The notes below the pieces were generated by a model. It made no database searches. It saw only the letters and a list, made by a program, of their open reading frames with translations, and was not told the DNA's origin. A stretch of 52,787 nucleotides of DNA, taken from assembly GCA_029821635.1 (NCBI GenBank), contig JALGSW010000016.1:1-52787 (forward strand), given 5' to 3'. A program made the position numbers and the translations under genes. The stretch comes from Candidatus Zipacnadia bacterium. Its GTDB lineage: Bacteria; Armatimonadota; Zipacnadia; Zipacnadales; UBA5352. How positions within the stretch are numbered: the first letter of the stretch is position 1; each line of letters begins with the position of its first letter. Positions 7,932 through 16,573 of the stretch are shown here, piece by piece.

Positions 7932-8213
7932 GTGTCAAGGTATCAGATCGCCTGGGCCATCAGCCGCGCGCTGGACGTCTACTACGTCCTCCTGCTCGTG
8001 CGCGTGGTCTTCAGTTGGCTGAACATCCGTCGCCCTCACCCCATCCTCATTCAGATCCACAAGGTCGCGTACGGGGCCACTGAGCCGCTGTTGCGGCCGA
8101 TCCGCGACTTCCTGATGAAGTACCAGCAGGGCGCACCGATCGACCTGTCACCGCTGATCGCGTGGTTCCTGATCGAGATCGTCCGGCGGGTGCTTATCCG
8201 GGCGATCCTCTGA
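7932..8213 (+). CDS. yggT: YggT-family membrane protein (YlmG)
   Basis: A 93 aa integral membrane protein with two hydrophobic helices and the family motifs DVYYVLLLVRVVFSWLNI and ATEPLLRPIRDFLMK, then IDLSPLIAWFLIEIVRRVL. It starts at GTG behind GGAGGAG. YlmG proteins are linked to division and envelope organisation, and the sepF-proC-yggT order supports the call. Confidence 0.92.
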   Translation: MSRYQIAWAISRALDVYYVLLLVRVVFSWLNIRRPHPILIQIHKVAYGATEPLLRPIRDFLMKYQQGAPIDLSPLIAWFLIEIVRRVLIRAIL

Positions 8214-8250
8214 TCCCCCGCCCGCCCTCGTCCACTCACGGGAGAACGTC

Positions 8251-9708
8251 GTGTCCTGGCATCCGGCAATCGGAGACTACCGGCAGCAGCTCCCTCGCAT
8301 CGCCGCGATCGCGGCGATGTTCGCTGCCACCGCCACTCTCATCGGCCTGCATCAGCAGCGCGCCTCCCTGCCCGCCGAGCGCTGGTATCAGCTCTCCCGC
8401 CAGCAGGTGATGGAGGCGGACCTGTCCTGGCGCCTCGGTGACGCCATCGAGCAACTGGGGGAGGGCGCGGTCTTCGCAAGCTCCACCACCGCGCAGGAGA
8501 TGCACGAGCGCGCCATCGCGGGTTGGGAGCGCCGCACCCTCGCCAGGCGGCCCAGCCACGCCGCTGCACTGCGCCTCGGCGTCGCCTACGGACACCGTGG
8601 CTACTCCGAGCAGGCGGCGGAGATGTTCGCACTCGCCGCGAGCCTCGACGAGGAGAGCAGCGACTACTATCACGCGATCTCCGAGGCCTACTCCGCCGCC
8701 GACCTCTCCGGCGAAGTGCTACGTGAGAAGGCCGACGTGATCGCGACGCGCGAGGGATGGCTGACCGACCTCGCTCTCACGGACGTCTACGGGCGCATCG
8801 GCACGGATGACCTGCTCTCCGAGGTCACCCAGCGGCGCCACTCGGCCGCGGTGCGCTTCGCCGGCGGCCTGATGGGCATCGCCACCATCGCCGGGCTACT
8901 GTTCGTGCTGGGCGTGATCACACTCGCGGTCGTCACCTTCAGGTGGGGCTTCAGGCTGCGCAAGTCCGTCGCTCACGTGCCCTTCATCGTCCCGTGGCGC
9001 GTCATCGACGTGATCGAGGTCATCGCGGTCCTACTCTTCGCGATGGTCGTCGGCGGACTGCTCACCTCACTGGCTCTCGAACGTGTGCTCAAGCCCGGCG
9101 AGTGGTCGCTCGGCCTGCCGATCCTGATGGGCATTCAGTACATCATCGTCTCCGCCGTGACGCTCGCGGTGATCCTCTACCGGGTGCGGGCGCACGCCTC
9201 GCGGCCCTTCCACACGCTCGGGCTGCGCGTGCGCCATGCGCTGCGCCTTGTCGGCACGGGCGTCAGCGGCTACGCGGCCTTCCTCACGTTGACGATCGGC
9301 GTCGTGCTGCTCGCGAGCCGAGCATTCGGGGACTCGCTTCCGCTCGGCCGCCTGCTCCCGTTCGGGCAGACCACCGAGGAGCTCATCGGCTCCGCGCAGA
9401 CGCCCGGCGAGGTCGCGATCTACTTCGTGCTCGTCTGCATCCTTGCGCCGATCTTCGAGGAGCTGACCTTCCGAGGCTTCGTCTTCGGGGGGCTGCGTCG
9501 CTTCCTGCCGGTGCGCTCGGCGATCATCATCGGCGGGGCAGCCTTCGCCGCGGTGCACCTCAACGCGGAGGCGTTCCTGATGATCGGCCTGCTCGGCGCG
9601 ATGTTGTGCTACCTCTACGAGCGTTCGCGCTCCCTGCTGCCGGGGATGATCGCCCACGGCCTGCACAACGGCCTCGTGCTGGCGGTCATGCTCCTGCAGT
9701 CCTCGTGA
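8251..9708 (+). CDS. CPBP-family intramembrane glutamic protease with N-terminal helical-repeat region
   Basis: 485 aa. The C-terminal CPBP/Abi domain has the catalytic EExxxR motif in IFEELTFRGFVFGGLRR (E403, E404, R408), the second motif FAAVHLN (H436) and MIAHGLHNG. About six membrane helices lie between residues 200 and 485. An N-terminal anchor (residues 15-33) is followed by a ~160-residue soluble region, likely extracytoplasmic, that looks like TPR helices (HAAALRLGVAYGHRGYSEQA). The N-terminal extension is unusual for CPBP enzymes and may recognise substrate. It starts at GTG 8251. Its position between yggT and yggU, normally near neighbours, suggests insertion into that pair. Confidence 0.88.
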   Translation: MSWHPAIGDYRQQLPRIAAIAAMFAATATLIGLHQQRASLPAERWYQLSRQQVMEADLSWRLGDAIEQLGEGAVFASSTTAQEMHERAIAGWERRTLARRPSHAAALRLGVAYGHRGYSEQAAEMFALAASLDEESSDYYHAISEAYSAADLSGEVLREKADVIATREGWLTDLALTDVYGRIGTDDLLSEVTQRRHSAAVRFAGGLMGIATIAGLLFVLGVITLAVVTFRWGFRLRKSVAHVPFIVPWRVIDVIEVIAVLLFAMVVGGLLTSLALERVLKPGEWSLGLPILMGIQYIIVSAVTLAVILYRVRAHASRPFHTLGLRVRHALRLVGTGVSGYAAFLTLTIGVVLLASRAFGDSLPLGRLLPFGQTTEELIGSAQTPGEVAIYFVLVCILAPIFEELTFRGFVFGGLRRFLPVRSAIIIGGAAFAAVHLNAEAFLMIGLLGAMLCYLYERSRSLLPGMIAHGLHNGLVLAVMLLQSS

Positions 9709-9719
9709 GGGCGCGCATC

Positions 9720-9995
9720 ATGCCCGCGGTGAAGATCCCTCTCAAGGTCATCCCCGGTGCTCCGAAGGATGAGATCGTGGGCTGGCGCGGCAGCGACCTC
9801 ACGGTGAAGATCACCGCTCCCCCCGTTGAGGGCCGCGCGAACGAGCATCTCCGTCGCTACCTCGCGGGCGTCTTCGGCGTGTCCCCCGTGGACGTGAGCC
9901 TGCTGACGGGCGCGACCTCCCGCCGCAAGATCGTGCAGATCGAGGGCCTGTCCGCAGCGGAGGCCAGCGCGCGCCTCAAGCCGCACATCCCCTGA
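9720..9995 (+). CDS. yggU: DUF167 / YggU-family protein
   Basis: A 91 aa protein with the DUF167 pattern IPLKVIPGAPKDEIVGW, TVKITAPPVEGRANEHLRRY and LLTGATSRRKIVQIEGL. Function is unknown; homologues are commonly encoded next to yggT and yggS, as here. The start ATG 9720 lies 9 bases after the protease stop, with GAGG upstream. It is the last gene of the cluster and faces the secretin-like gene, whose stop is at 10018. Confidence 0.9.
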   Translation: MPAVKIPLKVIPGAPKDEIVGWRGSDLTVKITAPPVEGRANEHLRRYLAGVFGVSPVDVSLLTGATSRRKIVQIEGLSAAEASARLKPHIP

Positions 9996-10017
9996 CCGCC
10001 GTCGCTGCAGTACGCGC

Positions 10018-11058
10018 CTACCTGATGATCGTTGGCGTCACTGTGATGACCGAGCTGTCATCGGAGTACATCGAGCCCTGTGATGCCGGGAAGCGCCGCG
10101 AGATCTCATCGAGCCGCCGGTCGAGGCCGCCGATCACCAGCGACTGTCCGTCCGGCACTCGCACCGTCGTCTCCACCAGCGTGCGGCGGACGATGTCCCC
10201 TGCGCTCGCCTGCGGAGCGGCGCCCGCGAACTCCGAGAGCATCGGCCGCAGCACCATCGTGACGGTGTTGTCTCGGTTGACGGTCGGCAGCACCCACAGC
10301 GTGACGCCTGCGAAGGTCGCTTGCGGGTAGTACTCCACGTGCCGCTGCCCCCACGCATCGTACCAGACCGACGCGGCGATCCGCGGTCGCACCTCGCCCG
10401 CCGAGATCACCAGCGGGGTGCCGCTCATGCCGGTCACGTTCGCCCCGGTGACCGTGTGCCGGCGCGTGCCGCCCGCGTCGTAGCCGAGCAGTGCGCCGAG
10501 GTTGCCTGCGCGGAAGCCCAGCACCGGCTGCGGCAGCGCGCCCGCGGACAGATCCCCGCCGTAGCCCCAAGCCTGCAGGTGCGGGTCGATCTGCCGGGCA
10601 TCCTGCGTGCTGACCTGGTCCATCAGCAGGTCCACGTTCACCATCGGCGTGGGGACGTCGAGCATCGCGATGAGCTCGCGCAGTTCGTCGATTGCGCGGG
10701 CCGTGCCGCGCACGATCAGCGCGTTGCGGTTTGGCGTGGCCACCGGCGGGGCAGTGAGGCCGTCCGGAAGCAGGCCGGACAGGTCCGCGCCCGATCCCGG
10801 CACCGACTGCGCGCGCGAGTACGTGAGCGCGTCCGGCATCGACGTGGCGCCGCGTCCGCGCTGGGAGACGTCCTGCAGCACGTCCAGCGCGAAGCCGGTC
10901 GTCGCGCTTGCCAGCACATCCGCTGCGCCGCCTCCGCCGCCAAGAGACGCTGCGAACTCCCTCGCGTTGAGGTGCAGCAGGTCGATGATCTCGATGGGTT
11001 CGGCGTAGCAGACGCTGGACGCGCCGAGGATCAGGGCGATGATTGCGGCTCGCTTCAT
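10018..11058 (-). CDS. Short secretin-domain protein, secreted
   Basis: 346 aa with a signal peptide (MKRAAIIALILGASSVCYA, cleavage before EP). NRNALIVRGTARAIDELREL followed by IAMLDVPTPMVNVDLLM is a secretin N1/NolW-like domain. The C-terminal GVTLWVLPTVNRDNTVTMVL, TTVRVPDGQSLVIGGLDRRL and ITVTPTIIR match the GspD/PilQ secretin domain. It is much shorter than a pore-forming secretin (500-700 aa), so it may have a reduced barrel or be a non-pore relative. It starts at ATG 11058 behind GGAGGAG. No other type II secretion or pilus assembly genes are adjacent; a pseudopilin lies 15 kb away. Confidence 0.8.
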   Translation of the reverse strand: MKRAAIIALILGASSVCYAEPIEIIDLLHLNAREFAASLGGGGGAADVLASATTGFALDVLQDVSQRGRGATSMPDALTYSRAQSVPGSGADLSGLLPDGLTAPPVATPNRNALIVRGTARAIDELRELIAMLDVPTPMVNVDLLMDQVSTQDARQIDPHLQAWGYGGDLSAGALPQPVLGFRAGNLGALLGYDAGGTRRHTVTGANVTGMSGTPLVISAGEVRPRIAASVWYDAWGQRHVEYYPQATFAGVTLWVLPTVNRDNTVTMVLRPMLSEFAGAAPQASAGDIVRRTLVETTVRVPDGQSLVIGGLDRRLDEISRRFPASQGSMYSDDSSVITVTPTIIR

Positions 11059-11182
11059 TGCGTTCACTCCTCCCGCGCGGGCGCGGAAGACGATCGATCC
11101 GGCCAAGGCGCACAGGTCAAGCACGTGGTCCCGCCGAATCTCGTGTACAGCATTCGCAGTGGCGACTCCCGGAGGTTACTTG

Positions 11183-13675
11183 ATGATACATCGCGCGGTC
11201 ATCGTCGGTCTACTGCTCTGTGCCGGCGGATGGGCCGCCCCGGCGCAGGAGGATCTCCTCGCGAACCCCGGCTTCGAGGCGGGGAATCAGGCGCCCGATG
11301 GCTGGACCATCAACCATCGCGGCACAAACGGGCAGATCGCGTGGGACAACCGGCGTGCCGCCTCCGGCCGGCGCTCGGTCAGGCTGACGAACCAGGCGGG
11401 GCAGAGCGGCAACGTCCTGCAAACGGTCAAGTTCGATCCGCCGCTGCCGACGGGCAGCCTCGTCGAGTACGGTGCGAGTTCCGCGACCGAGGGCGTCGGC
11501 GGTGGCGCGCCGAGCATCGTGCTCTACCTCCAACCGCCCGCGGGTGACCGGCAGAACGCAAACTCCCCGGGGATCGCCGGCACGCACGACTTCGCGCCGG
11601 TTTCCGCGGCCGTCACCACCGACCGCACCGTCGCCAGCATCGTGATCTACCTCACGCACTACGGCACGGGCACCGCGTGGTGGGATGACGCCTGGCTGCG
11701 CGTCAGCAGGGCCGAGCCGGTCACGGTCTTGCCTCGTCCCGCCGCCACCGGCCAGACCTTCCCGCTGAGTACTGCCGACGGGCTCACACTCACTCTGAAC
11801 GACGCCGGCGGCTTCGCGCAGGTTCGTGTCGGCGCCAGCGACCTGCGCCGCAAGGACCTCCCCTCGGGCCTGTGGGTGCGCCCGTGGAAGGGCGACCTCG
11901 CGCCCGTCGCCGGCACGCTCATGTCCTCCGGCGAGGGCGTCGTGCAGATGTGCCGGCCGTCCTGCGAGCGCCTCTCCGTCATCTGCCGCTGGTCGGCCGA
12001 GGCCGATCTGATCCGCTGCACCGGCTCGATCCTCGACCGCACCGACCAGGAGCGCGCGGTCGATCTGATCGTGTCCCTGCCCGTGGGCGCCGCCGGCGGC
12101 GCCGGCGGCTGGCGCTGGGGGCAGAGCGTCATCAAGGAGCTGCCGCTCACCAGCGTCGTACTCAACGACCTCACGTTCTCCGCGCTCTCAGGGCCCGATG
12201 GGGGCCTCTCGCTCGCCGTGCCCGCGGACAGCCCGTCCGACTGCCACTTCGGCTGGTCGCCGAGCCTCGGCTACTACATCCGCTTCCGCTTCGGGCTTTC
12301 GCCGGAGGGCGCCGGTGAGCTGAAGAGCCGCGCGCCCTTCAGCTTCACGATCAGCCGGATCGACCCGAACTGGGGCCTGCGTGACGCCGCCCGGCGCTAC
12401 CAGGCCGCCAACCCCGCGGCCTTTGAGAAGCGTGCCACCCACGAGGGGCTGTGGCTTTTCGGCAGGCCGCGCATCGACCTGCCCGACCCGGAGAACTATG
12501 CATTCCACGAGGGCGGGCCGGTCGGCTGGGAGTACGACGACGCGCATGGCATAGCCACCTGCCCCTACATCATCCCCGGGCAGCGCGAGATCACGCACCT
12601 CGACAGCCTGCCGACGTCCGCCGCCGATGCGTTGAAGTTCTTCCAGGCCTGGCAGGCCCCCGCGGATGCGAAGCGGACAGAGCGCGGCTGGGACGACAAG
12701 GAGATCATCGAGGACTGCATGCTCTACGATGCGAACGGCGACCCGGAAGTCGTCATCCGGCAGACCGACTGGGGCGGCAACTCGGTCACCTTCCCGCTGA
12801 ACGCAAACCCGCAGCTCTTCGAGGGCACCGACCGCGCGAGTGTCGGCCGCACGCTGCTCGACTACACCGGGTCGCTGCACGACCAGATCCCCTCGCTCGA
12901 CGGGATATACGTGGACTCGCTCGGGGCGTGGGGGAACTACGACAACTTCCGCGGAGAGCACTTCCCGTTCGCGCGCGTGCCGCTGAGCTACGACGGCAAC
13001 ACCGGCCGGCCGATCATCCCCAACCGCTTCACGTTGCTGGAGTTCCTCTGGGGCCTCGGGGACGTACTGCATCCACGAGGGAAGCTGGTCTTCGCCAACG
13101 GCGTGCATCCCGATCGGCGCTTCCACGCGTACAGCCTCGACGTGCTGGGCGTCGAGGGGCGCGGGCAGTTCGAGCAGAAGCGCACGATCGCGGGCTCCAA
13201 GCCCTTCCTGCTGCTGATCTACAACATCCAGACGAGGCCCGCGGAGATGGCGGACTGGTACAACCGCTGCACGCACTGGGGCCTCTACCCGTCCTTCGGC
13301 AACATGTCGGTGTTCAAGACGTCGCAATCCTACGCGCCGGTTGCCGAACTCAACAATCGCTACGTGCCGGCGCTACGGACGATTACGGGCGCGGGCTGGC
13401 AGCCGGTTACGAACGTGCGGGCATCCGACGGTGTGCTGGTTGAACGGTGGGGGCCGGGCAAGGATGGCGTGGTCTACCTGACTGTATTGTCCGAGAGTGC
13501 GACGAAGGCGACGCTGACGATCGACACGGGGGCGCTGGGCCTCGGAGCGAGCCTGACCGCGCGCGACCTGCTGACCGGCGAGCAGTTCACGGCTCAGGAG
13601 GCGTCCGGCCGCGCGAGGCTGAGCTTCCGGCTCAACGCGACGCGCGTGCGAGTGTTGCGGCTGCAGGGGCGCTAA
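11183..13675 (+). CDS. Secreted glycosidase-like protein with N-terminal carbohydrate-binding-like domain
   Basis: 830 aa with a signal peptide (MIHRAVIVGLLLCAGGWAAPAQ). Residues ~25-170 begin LLANPGFEAGNQAPDGW, the typical start of a CBM4/9-like jelly roll. The central and C-terminal regions resemble a TIM-barrel glycosidase: DGIYVDSLGAWGNYDNFRG suggests a barrel strand with an active-site Asp, then GKLVFANGVHPDRRF and DVLGVEGRGQ. I cannot assign a GH family. GGAGG at 11171 and 7-base spacing set the ATG, although the open frame starts at 11039. It is divergent from the secretin-like gene across a 124-base gap and convergent with the CoA-ligase gene. Confidence 0.72.
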   Translation: MIHRAVIVGLLLCAGGWAAPAQEDLLANPGFEAGNQAPDGWTINHRGTNGQIAWDNRRAASGRRSVRLTNQAGQSGNVLQTVKFDPPLPTGSLVEYGASSATEGVGGGAPSIVLYLQPPAGDRQNANSPGIAGTHDFAPVSAAVTTDRTVASIVIYLTHYGTGTAWWDDAWLRVSRAEPVTVLPRPAATGQTFPLSTADGLTLTLNDAGGFAQVRVGASDLRRKDLPSGLWVRPWKGDLAPVAGTLMSSGEGVVQMCRPSCERLSVICRWSAEADLIRCTGSILDRTDQERAVDLIVSLPVGAAGGAGGWRWGQSVIKELPLTSVVLNDLTFSALSGPDGGLSLAVPADSPSDCHFGWSPSLGYYIRFRFGLSPEGAGELKSRAPFSFTISRIDPNWGLRDAARRYQAANPAAFEKRATHEGLWLFGRPRIDLPDPENYAFHEGGPVGWEYDDAHGIATCPYIIPGQREITHLDSLPTSAADALKFFQAWQAPADAKRTERGWDDKEIIEDCMLYDANGDPEVVIRQTDWGGNSVTFPLNANPQLFEGTDRASVGRTLLDYTGSLHDQIPSLDGIYVDSLGAWGNYDNFRGEHFPFARVPLSYDGNTGRPIIPNRFTLLEFLWGLGDVLHPRGKLVFANGVHPDRRFHAYSLDVLGVEGRGQFEQKRTIAGSKPFLLLIYNIQTRPAEMADWYNRCTHWGLYPSFGNMSVFKTSQSYAPVAELNNRYVPALRTITGAGWQPVTNVRASDGVLVERWGPGKDGVVYLTVLSESATKATLTIDTGALGLGASLTARDLLTGEQFTAQEASGRARLSFRLNATRVRVLRLQGR

Positions 13676-13696
13676 GGCACGCCGGGGGTGAGGTCA

Positions 13697-15010
13697 TCAT
13701 GTCCCTCGCATGTCCACGACCGTCCGCGGCGCGCCCTCGGGGCCGTCGAGGCTGCTGCGCTCCATGATCGACACGCGCACCGCCAGTCCGAGCATCGCCG
13801 AGAGCTCCCGCTCGAGGTCTGCGCGTCTGCGCCCAAGCTCGATCAGCCCCCGCTCAGTCCCGGCCTGCTGCGCCGGCACCGCCACACGCACCTCGACGTC
13901 ATCGAACTGCCGCTCGCCGACCGCTATCTGCCGCTCGGTGCTCACGCCGAGGACCTTCTCCACCGTCTCGCCGACCGCCTCGGGCTGGATCGAGATCCCC
14001 CGCACCACGATCGTGTCATCGGTGCGCACCGAGGGCCGCGTCATGCGCGCGAAGGTCCGCCCGCACTCGCAGCGCTCGGTCATCATCGCGCAGACGTCGC
14101 CGGTGCGGTAGCGGATCACCGGCAGCGCTTCCTTCTCCAGCGTGGTGATGACCAACTCGCCCTCCTGGCCGGGCGGCACCGGCGCCAGCGAGTCGGGGTC
14201 CACGATCTCCGCCAGGAAGTGATCCTCGTTGATGTGCAGCCCGGCCCGCGCCTCGCACTCCGCCGCGAGCCCCGGCCACGCCGCCACGCGCACGCCGTAG
14301 TTGTCCACTGCGCGCACGCCCAGTCGTCCCTCGATCTCCCCACGCACGATCTCCGGCCACGGCTCGCCACCCAGCAGCGCCATCTGCAGCCACAGCCCCC
14401 GTGGGCCCAGCTCCGCCCGCTCCAGCTCCGCCGCCAGGTGCAGCGCGTCCGAGGGCAGTGCCGCAAGCACCGTCGTCCGGTAGTCGTGCATCACCTGGAC
14501 CTGCTTGCGGTAGTCGCCGCCGGGCACGGAGATAACCGAGGCGCCGATGAGCTGCGCGCCGCGCACGAAGCCGAAGCCGCCGTCGAACATGCCCGTCTCG
14601 AACGGGATTTGCACCACGGAGTCGGGCGTGACGCCCGCCATGGTCATGACACGCGCGGTGAGCTGCCCCCAGTGCGTGAGGTCGTTGCGCGAGTAGGCGG
14701 TGACGGCCGGGCCATGCGTGAGCCCCGGCGCGGCATCAATCCGCACCACCTCGCGCATCGGCACTGCGAAGAAGCCGTAGGGGTAGCCCTCCGCGAGGTC
14801 CATGCGGCTGGTGAGCGGCAGGCGCGCGAGGTCCTCGAGCGAGCGCACGCCGTCGGGCACGAACTCCAGCGAGGCGAATCGCTCGCGGTAGAACGCTATG
14901 TTGCGCATCGCGCGGTTGAGCGTCACCTGCAGGCGTTCGAGCTGAAGCTGCAGGACCTCGTCGCGCGGCATCGTCTCAACGTCCGGCTCCCACATCCGTT
15001 GGCTCTCCAC
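13697..15010 (-). CDS. Phenylacetate-CoA ligase-family adenylate-forming enzyme (PaaK-like)
   Basis: About 437 aa. It matches the PaaK family: ETMPRDEVLQLQLERL, MRNIAFYRERF, TSRMDLAEGYPYGFFAVP, GLTHGPAVTAYSRNDL, GGEPWPEIVRGEIE, GELVITTLEKEALPVIRYRT and a C-terminal GDVCAMMTERCECGRTF with a TDDTIVVRG hinge. It likely activates an aryl acid to its CoA thioester via an acyl-adenylate. The open frame extends to 15199 but the upstream part overlaps livF and looks non-coding. GTG 15010 has GAGG 8 bases upstream; GTG 15019 and ATG 14995 are alternatives. It is the last gene of the LIV transporter cluster, suggesting the transporter may import an aromatic acid. Confidence 0.87.
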   Translation of the reverse strand: MESQRMWEPDVETMPRDEVLQLQLERLQVTLNRAMRNIAFYRERFASLEFVPDGVRSLEDLARLPLTSRMDLAEGYPYGFFAVPMREVVRIDAAPGLTHGPAVTAYSRNDLTHWGQLTARVMTMAGVTPDSVVQIPFETGMFDGGFGFVRGAQLIGASVISVPGGDYRKQVQVMHDYRTTVLAALPSDALHLAAELERAELGPRGLWLQMALLGGEPWPEIVRGEIEGRLGVRAVDNYGVRVAAWPGLAAECEARAGLHINEDHFLAEIVDPDSLAPVPPGQEGELVITTLEKEALPVIRYRTGDVCAMMTERCECGRTFARMTRPSVRTDDTIVVRGISIQPEAVGETVEKVLGVSTERQIAVGERQFDDVEVRVAVPAQQAGTERGLIELGRRRADLERELSAMLGLAVRVSIMERSSLDGPEGAPRTVVDMRGT

Positions 15011-15056
15011 GATGCTCACCTCGCTCCGTACTGCATCCCTGAACCAATCCGCCGCG

Positions 15057-15788
15057 CTACTCCCATATCTCCCCGTACGCCCGCCCGAGGTACGCGCGCT
15101 GGACCTCCGGATTGTCCAGCAGGTCCCGCGCCGTCCCCTCGAGCACGATCCGACCCGTCTCGACCACGTAGCCGCGATCGGCGATGCGCAGCGCCGCACG
15201 AGCGTTCTGCTCGACCAGAAGCACGGTCAGCCCCTCTTCGCGCAGCTTCTGCACCTCGGCGAGGAACTGCTGCGCGATGATCGGCGCCAGCCCCAGTGAG
15301 GGCTCGTCGAGCATCAGCAGCTTCGGCCGCGACATCAGCCCCCGCGCCAGTGCCAGCATCTGCTGCTCGCCGCCTGAGAGGCTGCCCGCAAGCTGCCTGC
15401 GCCGCTCATGCAGCCGGGGGAAGCGCTCGTACTGCGCCTGCAGGTCGCTCGCGATCTGCTCCCGCTCGCTTCGCGGGCGCGAGTACGAACCCAGCATCAG
15501 ATTGTCCTCGACCGTGAGGCTGCCGAAGATCTCGCGGCCCTCGGGCACATGCGCGATTCCCGCCCGCACCAACCGGCCCGGCCGCCACGACGTCACGTCC
15601 TGGTCGTCGAATGCAATCGTGCCCGAGCCCGCGCGGATCAGTCCGGAGATGACCTCCAGCGTGGTGCTCTTGCCCGCGCCGTTGGCGCCGATAAGCGTGA
15701 CGATCTCGCCCTCACCGACGTGCAGGGAGATGCCGCGCAGCGCCTGTACGCGGCCGTAGGAGGCGTCGATGCTGGTGAGCCGCAGCAT
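15057..15788 (-). CDS. livF: Branched-chain amino acid-type ABC transporter ATPase LivF
   Basis: A 243 aa cytoplasmic ATPase. Walker A is GANGAGKST (34-42), the signature LSGGEQQMLALARGL, Walker B LLMLDEPSLGLAP, and the H-loop region LLVEQNARAAL. The short C-terminal tail and PEVQRAYLG ending are typical of LivF. Its ATG overlaps the livG stop (ATGA), so translation is probably coupled. Confidence 0.94.
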   Translation of the reverse strand: MLRLTSIDASYGRVQALRGISLHVGEGEIVTLIGANGAGKSTTLEVISGLIRAGSGTIAFDDQDVTSWRPGRLVRAGIAHVPEGREIFGSLTVEDNLMLGSYSRPRSEREQIASDLQAQYERFPRLHERRRQLAGSLSGGEQQMLALARGLMSRPKLLMLDEPSLGLAPIIAQQFLAEVQKLREEGLTVLLVEQNARAALRIADRGYVVETGRIVLEGTARDLLDNPEVQRAYLGRAYGEIWE

Positions 15789-16573
15789 CAGTCCAGCGCC
15801 TCCTCGCCGAGATACGCGGCCAGCACACGCTCGTCGTTGCGTATCTGCTCCGGCGGACCCTCGGCCAGCCGACGCCCGCCGTCGAGCACCAGGATCTCGT
15901 CGCTGATGCTCATCACCAGCGACATGTCATGCTCGACCAGCAGCACCGTCACGCCGCCCTCACGGGTCTGCTGGATGATCTCACCCATGCGCTCGGTCTC
16001 GCGCATGTTCAGGCCCGCCGCTGGCTCGTCCATCAGCAGGAGCCTTGGCTCCGATGCCAGTGCGCGCGCGACCTCCACGAGCCTCCGCTGCCCGATCGGC
16101 AACTCGGAGGCGGGCCTGCCGGCGAGGTCCGCCAGCCCCGCATTCCCCAGCGCATCCATCGCCAGCTCGCGGTACTCCCGCTCCTCGGCGGACGCGCCGA
16201 AGATGCGTAGCGCCGCGGTGATCATGTTCGTGTGGCCGTGCAGGTGGTGGCCCACCATCACGTTCTCGAGCACCGTCATCTGATCGAAGAGCAGGCTCGT
16301 CTGGAAGGTGCGGCCAATGCCGAGCGCCGCGACCCGATACGTTGGCAGCCGAAGCAGTTCGTGTCCGTCGTACTGCGCGGACCCCGCGTCCGCCGGCAAT
16401 ACGCTTGTGAGCAGGTTGAAGATCGTCGTCTTTCCCGCGCCGTTCGGGCCGATGAGTGCCTTGATCTGGCCCTCGCGCACCTCGAACGAGACGTCACTGA
16501 CCGCCTCCAGGCCTCCGAAGGTCTTCGACAGCTCACTGACCTGTAGCAGGGCGCGGGCGCGCGGAGCGCTCAT
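15788..16573 (-). CDS. livG: Branched-chain amino acid-type ABC transporter ATPase LivG
   Basis: A 261 aa ATPase. Walker A GPNGAGKTT (42-50), signature ELPIGQRRLVEVARALA, Walker B LLLMDEPAAGLN, then LLVEHDMSLVMSISDEI. The LivG-specific RTFQTSLLFDQMTVLENVMVG is present. ATG 16573 overlaps the livM stop by one base (TAATG). The open frame continues upstream to 16720 but only inside livM. Confidence 0.94.
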   Translation of the reverse strand: MSAPRARALLQVSELSKTFGGLEAVSDVSFEVREGQIKALIGPNGAGKTTIFNLLTSVLPADAGSAQYDGHELLRLPTYRVAALGIGRTFQTSLLFDQMTVLENVMVGHHLHGHTNMITAALRIFGASAEEREYRELAMDALGNAGLADLAGRPASELPIGQRRLVEVARALASEPRLLLMDEPAAGLNMRETERMGEIIQQTREGGVTVLLVEHDMSLVMSISDEILVLDGGRRLAEGPPEQIRNDERVLAAYLGEEALD

